A DNA stretch of 28,826 nt from Stramenopiles sp. TOSAG23-3. Its lineage: Eukaryota > Sar. The position numbers were made by a program, and so were the translations under genes. The stretch is taken from the NCBI GenBank assembly GCA_900128585.1, contig LT642242.1, positions 1 through 28,826 of the forward strand, read 5' to 3'. Each line of letters begins with the position of its first letter. Position 1 is the stretch's first letter. Shown piece by piece: positions 17,474 to 25,924 of the stretch. The notes beneath the pieces were generated by a model. It saw nothing but the letters and a program-made list of their open reading frames with translations, was not told where the DNA came from and ran no database searches.

Positions 17474-18757
17474 TTACTGCTTGGAAGCCTTCTTCCCGTT
17501 CCTCCATTTAAACACTTTCCAGCTGAGACCGTTCTTCGCCAAATCTTGAACACCGTCAGCTTGCACCATGTTGTCCTCATTTCCTTTCAGCAAACGAATG
17601 TAATTGCCACTCTTGGCGTGCTCAAAATTGTGGTGTTCACTATGGATTTCCCCTGATTTGCTTCCTGGCACAGTTTTGTTTCCATAGCGATCGCTGAACA
17701 ATGGTGGTAGCACGAAATCATTTATCAGGTCCCTCACAACCGCTGAAACGAGCGGTCGTATGGCTTGCTCAAATTTGTTCAGCTTCAAGTGCTCTTCATC
17801 TTTTCCCTGGTATGCAGACATGCACGGGGGGCAATTCATTTCTAAAAGCCATACACCGCCGTCTTCATCCGGCAGCAAGTCTGCCCCTATGAGCATAAAA
17901 TTGTTTTTCGAAAGCTGGTATTTCATGAACGGGCCAGCGGCTTCTATGACGCCAGAAAAAATATGCTCCATCTTCTCCCAAACGGCAGGGTACTCGCTGG
18001 GAAGGTCAACCACCGGATAATTGTGAAAGTGATCTTCGTTGTGAACATTCGCAGCCACATTGCTTATGTGAATCTCTCGGTCAAAGTATGAATGGGAAAC
18101 GCTGCCTTCCGACCCCCCTTTGCCATTTCCAACACTCTCTACGCTGGAGCGGTACGGTTTGTTGCAGACGTGCGCAAATGCACGACGGTAGCAGTAAAAC
18201 GACATGTCGGCCCTCAGAACACAGTAGGCGCGAAAATGGAATTTGAATTTTCCCTCCCATAACATGGGACGGTCCACGTACTGTTGAAGAACATACTCTG
18301 CGTTGGCACCCAGCCTATCAGTAACCTCATTCCAATTGAAGTTGCAGAACGGAAACAAACCTTCTCCTCCGTTCGCGGAAGAATCTTTTGCAATCCATGA
18401 CTCGCTTGCACTACTGCTGCCGTCCGCCCCAAATTTTCGCTTGCACCAGGCGCGAAACCCAAGTTTTCCCTTGATTACATGGCTTTGCAACATCGGTGCA
18501 TTGATTTTGCTTGAAAGCAGGGCCAAACTGCCTTTGTTTTCTAGCACATCGATCCCCGAGAGAAGGCTAACGACAAGACTTTTGGCCCGGATCTCCTCGT
18601 CGTTCTTTGTAGGCGTGTGAATCCATACGAAGTCAGGCGCTGCCCTCCGCGAATAGTGGGCATGAGTCTTGTAATCGTCCGCGTGCCCACCAAAAAAGAA
18701 AGTTGAAAAATTCTCTCGCACTGCCGTCCCAACCCTCGAGGATTCGTGAGGGCTCAA
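17474..18757 (-). CDS. tubulin-tyrosine-ligase-like (TTL) domain protein, 5' end unresolved
   Basis: This frame encodes an ATP-grasp TTL-family ligase. Numbering from the TTG at 18757, it has WIAKDSSANGGEG (121-133, nucleotide-binding strand and loop), EYVLQQYVDRPML (154-166), KFKFHFRAYCVL (170-181), HISNVAANVHN (230-240) and FMLIGADLLP with WLLEMNCPPCMS (287-314). D293, E306 and N308 match the metal-binding residues of the family. Relatives add Tyr, Glu or Gly to tubulin tails. The subfamily is unclear. The frame is open from 18844 but its first ATG is at 18493, inside the TTL fold, so a true start is missing. It overlaps the end of the upstream LRR frame in a -1 relation. The likeliest reading is the second part of an LRR-TTL gene joined by an unseen intron, or a base-call indel. 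Confidence 0.75.
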   Translation of the reverse strand: MSPHESSRVGTAVRENFSTFFFGGHADDYKTHAHYSRRAAPDFVWIHTPTKNDEEIRAKSLVVSLLSGIDVLENKGSLALLSSKINAPMLQSHVIKGKLGFRAWCKRKFGADGSSSASESWIAKDSSANGGEGLFPFCNFNWNEVTDRLGANAEYVLQQYVDRPMLWEGKFKFHFRAYCVLRADMSFYCYRRAFAHVCNKPYRSSVESVGNGKGGSEGSVSHSYFDREIHISNVAANVHNEDHFHNYPVVDLPSEYPAVWEKMEHIFSGVIEAAGPFMKYQLSKNNFMLIGADLLPDEDGGVWLLEMNCPPCMSAYQGKDEEHLKLNKFEQAIRPLVSAVVRDLINDFVLPPLFSDRYGNKTVPGSKSGEIHSEHHNFEHAKSGNYIRLLKGNEDNMVQADGVQDLAKNGLSWKVFKWRNGKKASKQ

Positions 18758-18768
18758 GTGATAAGTAC
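18668..18768 (-). other. candidate 101-base GT-AG intron joining LRR and TTL frames
   Basis: On the minus strand this interval starts GTACTTATC and ends TTACAAG, with a pyrimidine stretch (CAACTTTCTTTTTTGG) before the end. Removing it would place the TTL frame in phase with the LRR frame and skip the TGA at 18756-18754. It is one hypothesis; no other gene here needs an intron. Confidence 0.3.
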
Positions 18769-20070
18769 TTCCTCTGCTTCGTCCGGGTCGCCCGTTGCCG
18801 GGCGATCGCGTACAAAACGCAGCGAGGGATTGTTTATAAGGGTTTCAACAATTTCATCCTCTCCTTTCTGCCCAATTGGATTGGAACCCACAACGATAGT
18901 CTTGAATGATGCACAACTTGCCTGTTGCGCCGAGAAAATTGAACAAATGCTTACCACCCCATCGTCCGATATTCCGTTACCGCACAGGTCTAAATACTCA
19001 AGCGTTACGGGTTTAGTGCTAAAGATAATGCTCTCGGCAATCGTTTGACACCCTTCGTTCCCCAGTCGATTCCCCAACAGCCCTAGCTGCTTCAGCCCGC
19101 TCATTGCAGCAAACAGAGCGGCAGTGTGAGGCCCAACCCTATTGTTGCTTAGGTCGAGCTCAGCTATTTTCGAGAGTTTTAACGCATTTGCTAGTTCAAC
19201 CGCCCCCTTCGCAGTTATGCCATTGTTGCGTAACTTCAGTGTTGAAGGCGACCCTTGCTGGGCTACTGCACGGGCTACCATGCTCGCGCCTTCGTTGCCT
19301 ATATTACACCCACTAATGTTCAACACTGCCATGTTGCTGAACCCACCCGCAGCAGCGAATGCCGCGCACCCCGCTGCCCCGACGAGGCCGTTGTTGCTGA
19401 TATCAACGGATGACAGGCTCGGCCTGGTTTGAAGGGTGCGGCCCAGGACCAACATCCCATCCATCCCAACCCCGACATCGGACAGAACCAGACTTCTCAA
19501 CCGTGAGTGGGACCCAGATAATCCCCGTAAAAGTATAGAAACACCTTCATCGCCTAGCGGGTTTCGGCTCAGCAATAGTTCTTCCAACGCCGAGTTGTTC
19601 CGAAGGGCAGCGGACAAAGCCCTCACGCCCTCCGCTCCGTCGCTCCCATCGCTGCAGTCTAACCCTTTATACTCTAGGTTCAAAGATTTGAGCCCATCGT
19701 TATTTGCCAGGCCTTCCGACAAAATTTGGAGGCCTTTTCCACCAAATTTCGAGCAACCAATAGATAAATACGCCAGGCCAGTTTTCCCATGTAAAAGTTT
19801 TGAAAACTCAGAAATGCCTTCGAACCCCAGCGTGTGGCCAGAAGCGTATAGCTCGGTCAAGTTGGTATTTTTGGAAAGAGCCGTGCACAAACTCTTTGCG
19901 CCTTGATCGTCAAATTTTCGTGTAGACATTATGTGAAGGGACTCAAGCGATGCATCGTTTGCCCCCACTTTGGCAACCAAGTCTTCTATCCCACGCTTTC
20001 GCCCCCACACGGAACTTTTAGGAGTAGTCGCCTTGGCCCCCGAAGCCTCCCCGCTCTGCAAAAAATTCAT
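18754..20070 (-). CDS. RNI-type leucine-rich repeat protein, possibly N-terminal half of an LRR-TTL protein
   Basis: The 438-residue frame starts at an ATG. After a basic 30-residue leader, residues about 42-417 form thirteen leucine-rich repeats of 24-35 residues (mostly 28-29) of the ribonuclease-inhibitor type: LxxLxLxxNxIxxxGxxxLxxAL, with clear units LEELLLSRNPLGDEG, IAELDLSNNRVG and LEYLDLCGNGISDDG. Such horseshoes bind protein partners; no catalytic residues are expected. The frame ends with an acidic linker (GDPDEAEEVLIT) just after the last repeat. It overlaps the downstream TTL frame for 91 bases (18844-18754), and that frame lacks its own ATG. The LRR could therefore be the targeting module of a single LRR-TTL enzyme. 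If it is a separate gene, the two are packed far more tightly than any others here. Confidence 0.85.
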   Translation of the reverse strand: MNFLQSGEASGAKATTPKSSVWGRKRGIEDLVAKVGANDASLESLHIMSTRKFDDQGAKSLCTALSKNTNLTELYASGHTLGFEGISEFSKLLHGKTGLAYLSIGCSKFGGKGLQILSEGLANNDGLKSLNLEYKGLDCSDGSDGAEGVRALSAALRNNSALEELLLSRNPLGDEGVSILLRGLSGSHSRLRSLVLSDVGVGMDGMLVLGRTLQTRPSLSSVDISNNGLVGAAGCAAFAAAGGFSNMAVLNISGCNIGNEGASMVARAVAQQGSPSTLKLRNNGITAKGAVELANALKLSKIAELDLSNNRVGPHTAALFAAMSGLKQLGLLGNRLGNEGCQTIAESIIFSTKPVTLEYLDLCGNGISDDGVVSICSIFSAQQASCASFKTIVVGSNPIGQKGEDEIVETLINNPSLRFVRDRPATGDPDEAEEVLIT

Positions 20071-21030
20071 ATCTCGTTTGGATCGTCAAAATTAAAAATA
20101 GTTCGTTGAATATAAACAATCTGGAATATGTCTATCAATAAACTAGTCTTTCTTAATTCGAAAGTTTACAACTCTTTTAACCCCATGATGGATAAACGGT
20201 TTCAACCTTCATTCTTCTCAGGCATGATTTGTAAAATTAACAATTCTTATCACAATAATTCACAAGTAAGTCCATCTTTTTTTCTGTCCTCCTCCTCCTC
20301 ACAAATTGCTCATCCCGCGCCCCCTCGCGCCTCGCGCGCACCACGCCTATTAATAACACCAGACACTACTATATAATATACTATGAAGTATAAAAAATAA
20401 TCCTATGCTGTGTCATAGTTATTCGCCTAAAAAAAAATCGTCTTCTTCTTTCTTCTTTTTACAACTTCTCTCCTCCTTTTTTTTCTATTCTTCTTCTTGC
20501 TTGTATGCTGTGAATATGTTATTATTTATTATTTATTTAATACAACACAAGAAGCCACATTGATCGATCGATCGAGAAGATGATGATCATCATATTGTAC
20601 CGGTAATGTATTATCGTGGATCATCATTATTTTTTACATTTCTATTATTTTATTACCTCTCTTCGAATACTACCTGTACCGGTAGTATGTAGTAGTAGTA
20701 CAACTTTTTTTCTAAAAAAAAAAAATGAAGAAGAATCATCATCTTCTTCTTCGGCGGCAGCGGGCGGGCGGCCTTTTTTTTCGAGAAGAGATATATAATG
20801 CGATGGAATTGGTATATAATGATTTAAAAATCTATTTTCAACACCTAGAACGTTTGCAAATAACAGGATTTTTATTTTCCCACAGTTCTTGCTGCTTTTT
20901 TAAATTATAAATCTCTATATATTATTTGCAGGCGCAAGGGAATACAGCGTTGCGGTTTCGAAGCAGAGGTATTATCGCTGCATAGTGGTCCGTCCGCCAG
21001 GGCAAAATACTGAGTCGCGCGGGAGGAAAC
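20071..21030. promoter_or_regulatory. divergent spacer with TTC runs and TACCGGTA palindromes
   Basis: No credible gene is present. It holds TTC/poly-pyrimidine runs (20440-20500), a GATC tandem (20563-20574), TACCGGTA at 20598-20605 and an inverted repeat at 20667-20688. A poly-A/AAG then TTC tract follows at about 20714-20750. The last 100 bases lead into the DENN gene. Confidence 0.55.
20667..20688. repeat. ATACTACC/GGTAGTAT hairpin with TACCGGTA
   Basis: ATACTACC (20667-20674) pairs exactly with GGTAGTAT (20681-20688). TACCGGTA lies at 20677-20684, spanning the loop and right arm. Confidence 0.75.
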
Positions 21031-24000
21031 ATGGACGCGGAAACAGCTGCCGCCCTATTGCCCTCGGAACGGATAGGCAACTACTTCGTTGTCATTGGGG
21101 CGAAGGGGATAGAACACCCTGAGCCGTTAGAACCCCACCAACTGGGTAAGTTTATTACTGATATTATAGTTTTAAATCCAAAGTATGACGAGCTCAGCGA
21201 AGACTACGACTTGGTCACCGTCGGAAAAGGGGGGTCGCGTTTGGACCTAAAAGCCTCTCGTATGTTCAAAGGGAGCCTGCTGGTTGCAGTCGAATACAAT
21301 GGGCAGAGAGACCCGATCACGGACATAATTGTATGTGTAGGGGACACGCCTGCAGGTTACGAGGCGTTGATCCGGACCCCAGCAGACCAAGAAGCGTACA
21401 TTGGGACAAAAAATAAAGCAAAGATTTACCTGGCAGTCAGACGAGCACCGGATAGCCCAACAGTAATCACTTCTTTGTCAACGGTGACGGTCAGCAAGAA
21501 AGATCCCAACCCAACCTTGCCCGGTGAAGCCTTCGTACAATGCGACATTCCGTTGACGCACGGCGCATATAGTATGAATCACACGTACCTTGTCTACGAG
21601 CGCAAAAGGGTTGTCGATGACCGCATTCAGTACAAAGCCCATATTTTAGATCGCTACCCAGTAACAGATTATTCGGATTCCCCATTCCTGCTGAATGCCG
21701 CAAGTTTTTGCTTGCCCGAAGGACTGCAAGTGGAGCTATTTGACGTAAGGAAGGTGCCGATGCCCAAGTGGTACCCATTTGTCCTGACAGAGCAGTCGGG
21801 TAGGCGAATATACGGGGCTTCGTTAGTGTTTTGGGAGCCAATTTTAAACAACGACGCAAAGGGTAAAACGGACAGTGTTTGGAGAGAGCGCTCGGGTGAG
21901 GCAGAGACAATGCTGTTGCACAAAACGAAATGCATCGCAGTTATGTCCCACCACGCATACTTTTCGCCCTTTAAAAAAATTCTGCAATTTTTGTACCGGT
22001 TGTCATTGGGGCAGAGCGTTGTGCCGATAGAACGGTATATATCCCACTTCTTAGGCACAGTCCCATCTCCCCCTGTCTGCGGGCTCCACGAAATCGATTG
22101 GAGACTGGGCGCGGGGAACAAAATATCTTTTGCGCGCCCGGCCGCAACCCAACTGCCCTTGGTTGACCTGTCTTTTCTGCCACTATTTCACATGTTAGAT
22201 CCGAACAATGTAGCAAAGCTCTTATGTCTTTTTTTGCTGGAGAAGAAGGTATTGTTGTGCTCAACGCACATGCCTTTGCTATGTTACATAGCGGAGGCAG
22301 TCCGCTCGTTGATGTTTCCTATAGATTACCACGGTGTGTACATCCCTATGTGCTCCCATGAACTCGCTGCAGTCCTGGACGCCCCCGTACCTTTCGTCAT
22401 TGGCATGAATTCAGAATACGTCAGCAGGCTCGTTGTCCCCCGTGGCGTGTGGTGCGTTGATTTAGACACCAACTCGATGCACTGCTCTGAGGTAGAAGGC
22501 TCGTCATCGAACTCGAACAAGACCATGATCGAGAATCTATTTCTAGAGATGCGCCCGGTGAAGCGGTTTGTGCTGGGAATGACCCGGCAGTTGAAGCTGG
22601 CCGGGGTAAAAGCGGATGGAAATTGGTCTGTTATTGACGCATTTCAGACTAGCCAAGAGGGAATGTTGGCATCGACGTCTAACCTGTCTGTTGACAACAT
22701 TCGCAACGAAGCGTTGAAAATGATGACAGAATTCCTTCGCACGTACCGAACGTTTTTAAATACGAAAAATGGGAAAGTGACTTGCATGGACGACATGTTC
22801 GACAAAGAGTCGTTTCTGGTAGAAGCAAAAATAGAATACCAACCATTTTTAGAGGGCCTCGTTTTGACGCAGTGCTTTGGGGCATTTATACAAGAGCGTA
22901 CGTTTCCTTCGAGCCATGAGTCCGGGTTTGTATTTTTTGACGAGTGCTTAGATTTGGACGATGAAGAAAGGGGAAAACGAGCTTCGGAGTCTCAAACTTC
23001 TTCGCGTAAACATTTGTACAAACGAGGACGCGATGATCACATTTCCGCCTCAGTAACAAAAACATACGAAGAGTTGATTAGGGAACGCTTAGACGCTGGA
23101 GTCCGTAGTATCCAAAAACATCTGAAGCGCAGAAAAAGTCTAGGTTTCTCAAGGGAAGTGAAGGTGACTGTATTTGAAGGGCCGAGCAAGGACAATCTTC
23201 CCGAAAACAAAGTATTCAAGTACATTGAGTGGCCAGCATTTAAACCAGATTTATTCTTGCCCAAAATGTCGGTCATTAGAGTGCACAAAGAGGTCACCGG
23301 TGGCGAAGTCGTCGCTGCAAGGACAGAGTCGGAGTTGATTGAATGTCTCACGCAAGACAAATTGGTGTGGCAATCAAATTATAGCGCACTGCTGAACCAC
23401 GAAGCAAATTCAAAGGAAAAGCAGGTAGCGTCAAGCCGAGCAGAAATTCTTTTGAAGCACTTCTTTGGGGTTTATGGAATGTGCCTGTCGAGCTCGCTAG
23501 CTTTAGACAGCGCTGCTGACTCTGTGGAAACGACAAGGTTTGAGAAGAGTCTACAAAATATCTGGAAAAGAATCACGAAATGCATAACTGTACTGGATGA
23601 AGCTACGTACCGCAGTTTATTGATAGCCTGCGGCTACTTTGGAAAGGATGGCAGGTCGTTGGGCCGCAAAATTTTTAATGTCGCGGAAGAGATCCTTGGG
23701 AGGGTTTCTGCGATTACCTACAGCCAATATTCAAAAGTGAGGGCGAACGACGACGAAATCGAGGAAGACAGCGATGAAGACAAAGAACCCCGTGGGGACG
23801 AGCCCTATAACAACCGCAGTGCTCAAGCCACAGACTCCCATGCGTGGGTTTTGATGTGGTGCAAGCAAAACTGTCCCAAGTGCAAGTACCGTCTCTTGGA
23901 CGAAGGCATCTTGAATCGATTTGAAGATTCAGGCTTAGCACATACGATTAGCTGTCCCTGCTGCAATACATCCTTAACACCCAAACTATTTATTAAGTCC

Positions 24001-25374
24001 TTCGTATCCGAAGATTTATTTGAGAAACTTCGTAAAAAGAAACGTGCTGGAATTTCGACTGTGGATGATATAAATAAGACCAGAAAGGGGTCAGCCCCTT
24101 CCAGGAGAAGAAGCCGACGAAGCAGCTCAAGTGTAAACACAGATTCCACAATGACGAACAAGCTAAAGGCTGTCCGCACGTCACTGCTGAAAGTTGAGCA
24201 GGAGGCGAACGGCCGGGGGTCTTACAGTGGCGAAGGCAGTATAACCTCTCCCGATTCCCCTGGTTCCCCTAGCGCTCCTCTGGGGACTGTTGCAGAAGAT
24301 GTAAGCGTCAGCGTTGAGGATAACGAGAGTGGTATAAAACAATTCATGAATTCTAATCAATACCGTGCACACGCGCCCGAAAAACGTGGGGAAACGGACA
24401 AAGAGAGCGGGGGGTTTTACCACGGAACGCTGACAGGTAGTGGAGTCTTCGAAAAGTTAGGCGTCACTTACATGAGTCTTTTCAGACTTCGTTCGGGACT
24501 TGAAGCTGTTTTACGTTTGGAGGGTCACTCTGGATTCAACCGAGCAAGGCTTCGTGTGAAACACCCTGAACTATACTGGAACTTGATATGGTATTCCCGT
24601 CGCTTGGAACTGGACATCCCGTTGCCTTCTTCGCAAGGAGACAAAGTTGATATGTATTCGGAAGTTGTTAAATGTGGCTGGAGTGTGGCCAACACAAAGG
24701 CCGGCATCGCATTGTCCTTGCAATCCCCGCTGTTTTCGCTTCATAAAGCTTTGAAGGCTCAGTTTTCGCCACACCGGCATACCCGTAAAGTACGAAACCG
24801 AGCTGCTTCGAGTACGCCGACTGCTGGACGGCGGTTGTTCCCGGGGGTGGTCGCAGAACAAGATGTGTTAAATAAAAGGAAAGCCACCATGGATGACGAT
24901 GGAGTTGATAGCCATAAGCGATACTCAAAAGATGATTTTGTGAGCTCCGACGACGAAGATAACGATCGTGTGCACAACCATAGCAATTTGCTGCGATTTA
25001 ATCCAAATATTAAAACCCAAGAGGAAGCCTGGCGAAAAAAAGTAAAGAGTCTGATGGAAGGGGGGTTTTACGAAGAAGCCATAGAATCCTTTCTGCAGCT
25101 TCGCAATTCCGGCAAATTGCTATGGCCATCCGCTAAAGACGGCAGCATCTATGAGGTTATGCGCGAAATATATTATGGAGTAGGGAACGGGGACGCATCC
25201 AGCACTTGTGGGAAACCACCGAACACCTTTAAAGAAGGGAAATTTGAGTTGGAATTTGGAAAAGCCCTGGGCTGGCTGTCTCCTCAATCGCGCGACGAAC
25301 TAACTGTCAAGGACACATGTGGGGCAGGACTCAAAGAACAGATATTGCGCTGGTCTTTCGGTGCTCTCGTCTGA
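21031..25374 (+). CDS. DENND4-like MABP-DENN protein, probable Rab guanine-nucleotide exchange factor
   Basis: This is one open frame of 1447 residues from an ATG. Residues about 40-140 match a MABP domain (ITDIIVLNP, then PITDIIVCVGDTPAGYEAL and KIYLAVRRA). A tripartite DENN module follows: uDENN about 170-300, cDENN about 310-475 (YFSPFKKILQFLYRLSLGQ, LLCLFLLEKKVLLCS, IDYHGVYIPM) and dDENN about 480-625 (FLRTYRTFLN, FLEGLVLTQCFGAFIQER). The C-terminal part has a zinc-ribbon-like segment with CPKC (948-951) and CPCC (975-978), a basic/Ser-rich disordered stretch, and YWNLIWYSRRLELDIPL (1182 onward). This order (MABP, DENN, paired Cys, WNLxWY) is that of DENND4/Crag proteins, which activate Rab10-type GTPases in post-Golgi traffic. 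Animal DENND4 is somewhat longer (about 1,850 residues). The substrate Rab cannot be told from sequence. Confidence 0.87.
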   Translation: MDAETAAALLPSERIGNYFVVIGAKGIEHPEPLEPHQLGKFITDIIVLNPKYDELSEDYDLVTVGKGGSRLDLKASRMFKGSLLVAVEYNGQRDPITDIIVCVGDTPAGYEALIRTPADQEAYIGTKNKAKIYLAVRRAPDSPTVITSLSTVTVSKKDPNPTLPGEAFVQCDIPLTHGAYSMNHTYLVYERKRVVDDRIQYKAHILDRYPVTDYSDSPFLLNAASFCLPEGLQVELFDVRKVPMPKWYPFVLTEQSGRRIYGASLVFWEPILNNDAKGKTDSVWRERSGEAETMLLHKTKCIAVMSHHAYFSPFKKILQFLYRLSLGQSVVPIERYISHFLGTVPSPPVCGLHEIDWRLGAGNKISFARPAATQLPLVDLSFLPLFHMLDPNNVAKLLCLFLLEKKVLLCSTHMPLLCYIAEAVRSLMFPIDYHGVYIPMCSHELAAVLDAPVPFVIGMNSEYVSRLVVPRGVWCVDLDTNSMHCSEVEGSSSNSNKTMIENLFLEMRPVKRFVLGMTRQLKLAGVKADGNWSVIDAFQTSQEGMLASTSNLSVDNIRNEALKMMTEFLRTYRTFLNTKNGKVTCMDDMFDKESFLVEAKIEYQPFLEGLVLTQCFGAFIQERTFPSSHESGFVFFDECLDLDDEERGKRASESQTSSRKHLYKRGRDDHISASVTKTYEELIRERLDAGVRSIQKHLKRRKSLGFSREVKVTVFEGPSKDNLPENKVFKYIEWPAFKPDLFLPKMSVIRVHKEVTGGEVVAARTESELIECLTQDKLVWQSNYSALLNHEANSKEKQVASSRAEILLKHFFGVYGMCLSSSLALDSAADSVETTRFEKSLQNIWKRITKCITVLDEATYRSLLIACGYFGKDGRSLGRKIFNVAEEILGRVSAITYSQYSKVRANDDEIEEDSDEDKEPRGDEPYNNRSAQATDSHAWVLMWCKQNCPKCKYRLLDEGILNRFEDSGLAHTISCPCCNTSLTPKLFIKSFVSEDLFEKLRKKKRAGISTVDDINKTRKGSAPSRRRSRRSSSSVNTDSTMTNKLKAVRTSLLKVEQEANGRGSYSGEGSITSPDSPGSPSAPLGTVAEDVSVSVEDNESGIKQFMNSNQYRAHAPEKRGETDKESGGFYHGTLTGSGVFEKLGVTYMSLFRLRSGLEAVLRLEGHSGFNRARLRVKHPELYWNLIWYSRRLELDIPLPSSQGDKVDMYSEVVKCGWSVANTKAGIALSLQSPLFSLHKALKAQFSPHRHTRKVRNRAASSTPTAGRRLFPGVVAEQDVLNKRKATMDDDGVDSHKRYSKDDFVSSDDEDNDRVHNHSNLLRFNPNIKTQEEAWRKKVKSLMEGGFYEEAIESFLQLRNSGKLLWPSAKDGSIYEVMREIYYGVGNGDASSTCGKPPNTFKEGKFELEFGKALGWLSPQSRDELTVKDTCGAGLKEQILRWSFGALV

Positions 25375-25924
25375 CCACCTGAAGAAGATTCTTAATACTT
25401 GTTTATCAAATAGATTACACTATCTAATAGGTAAATAAATAGGTCAATTACAAATTCCTTCCTCCTGTAATGATGTGACGTGTAATTAATTCTTATAGAC
25501 TATCGGGAAAGAAGGAAGGAAGAACGTTGTGAGGATGATGATATTCGTATGTAAACGGCCTCTGTAATTATTACTATTAATAATAATATTATTATTTTTT
25601 TAGAAACAATAGAGACGACAGGTGTCTGGTTTGTCTCCCTATTCCCCATCATCATAATAAAAAAGTAAATGAACAACTACTCAACAATAAATAATAGCTA
25701 ACAAAACTTTAAAATTAGCATTAGAAGAATAGAAGTTGAATGCCCCCTATCCTTCCGACGCAATCTAAGAGTATTAATATCAAAGAGAGAGAGCGCACTT
25801 ACCACTTTCGCTACGCAACACAATTCCCAAAGAAGACCAACAGTGCGTTCATTTTGACAGAATAACCCAGACTGAGTTTGCCGCGAGTCAGGCGACCAGC
25901 TTTGTGTAGTATATAGCGACTTCT
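25375..25924. other. spacer between two plus-strand genes
   Basis: AT-rich sequence between co-directional genes. It has AATAAA at 25434-25439, a possible polyadenylation signal about 60 bases past the DENN stop, and an AAT/ATT palindrome at 25579-25596. No GGTACC or TACCGGTA word is seen, unlike the divergent spacers. No gene is supported. Confidence 0.5.

Noticed and set aside
18754-18844. Programmed -1 frameshift between LRR and TTL frames
   Set aside because: I saw no X-XXY-YYZ slippery heptamer in the overlap. An intron or an indel explains the arrangement better.
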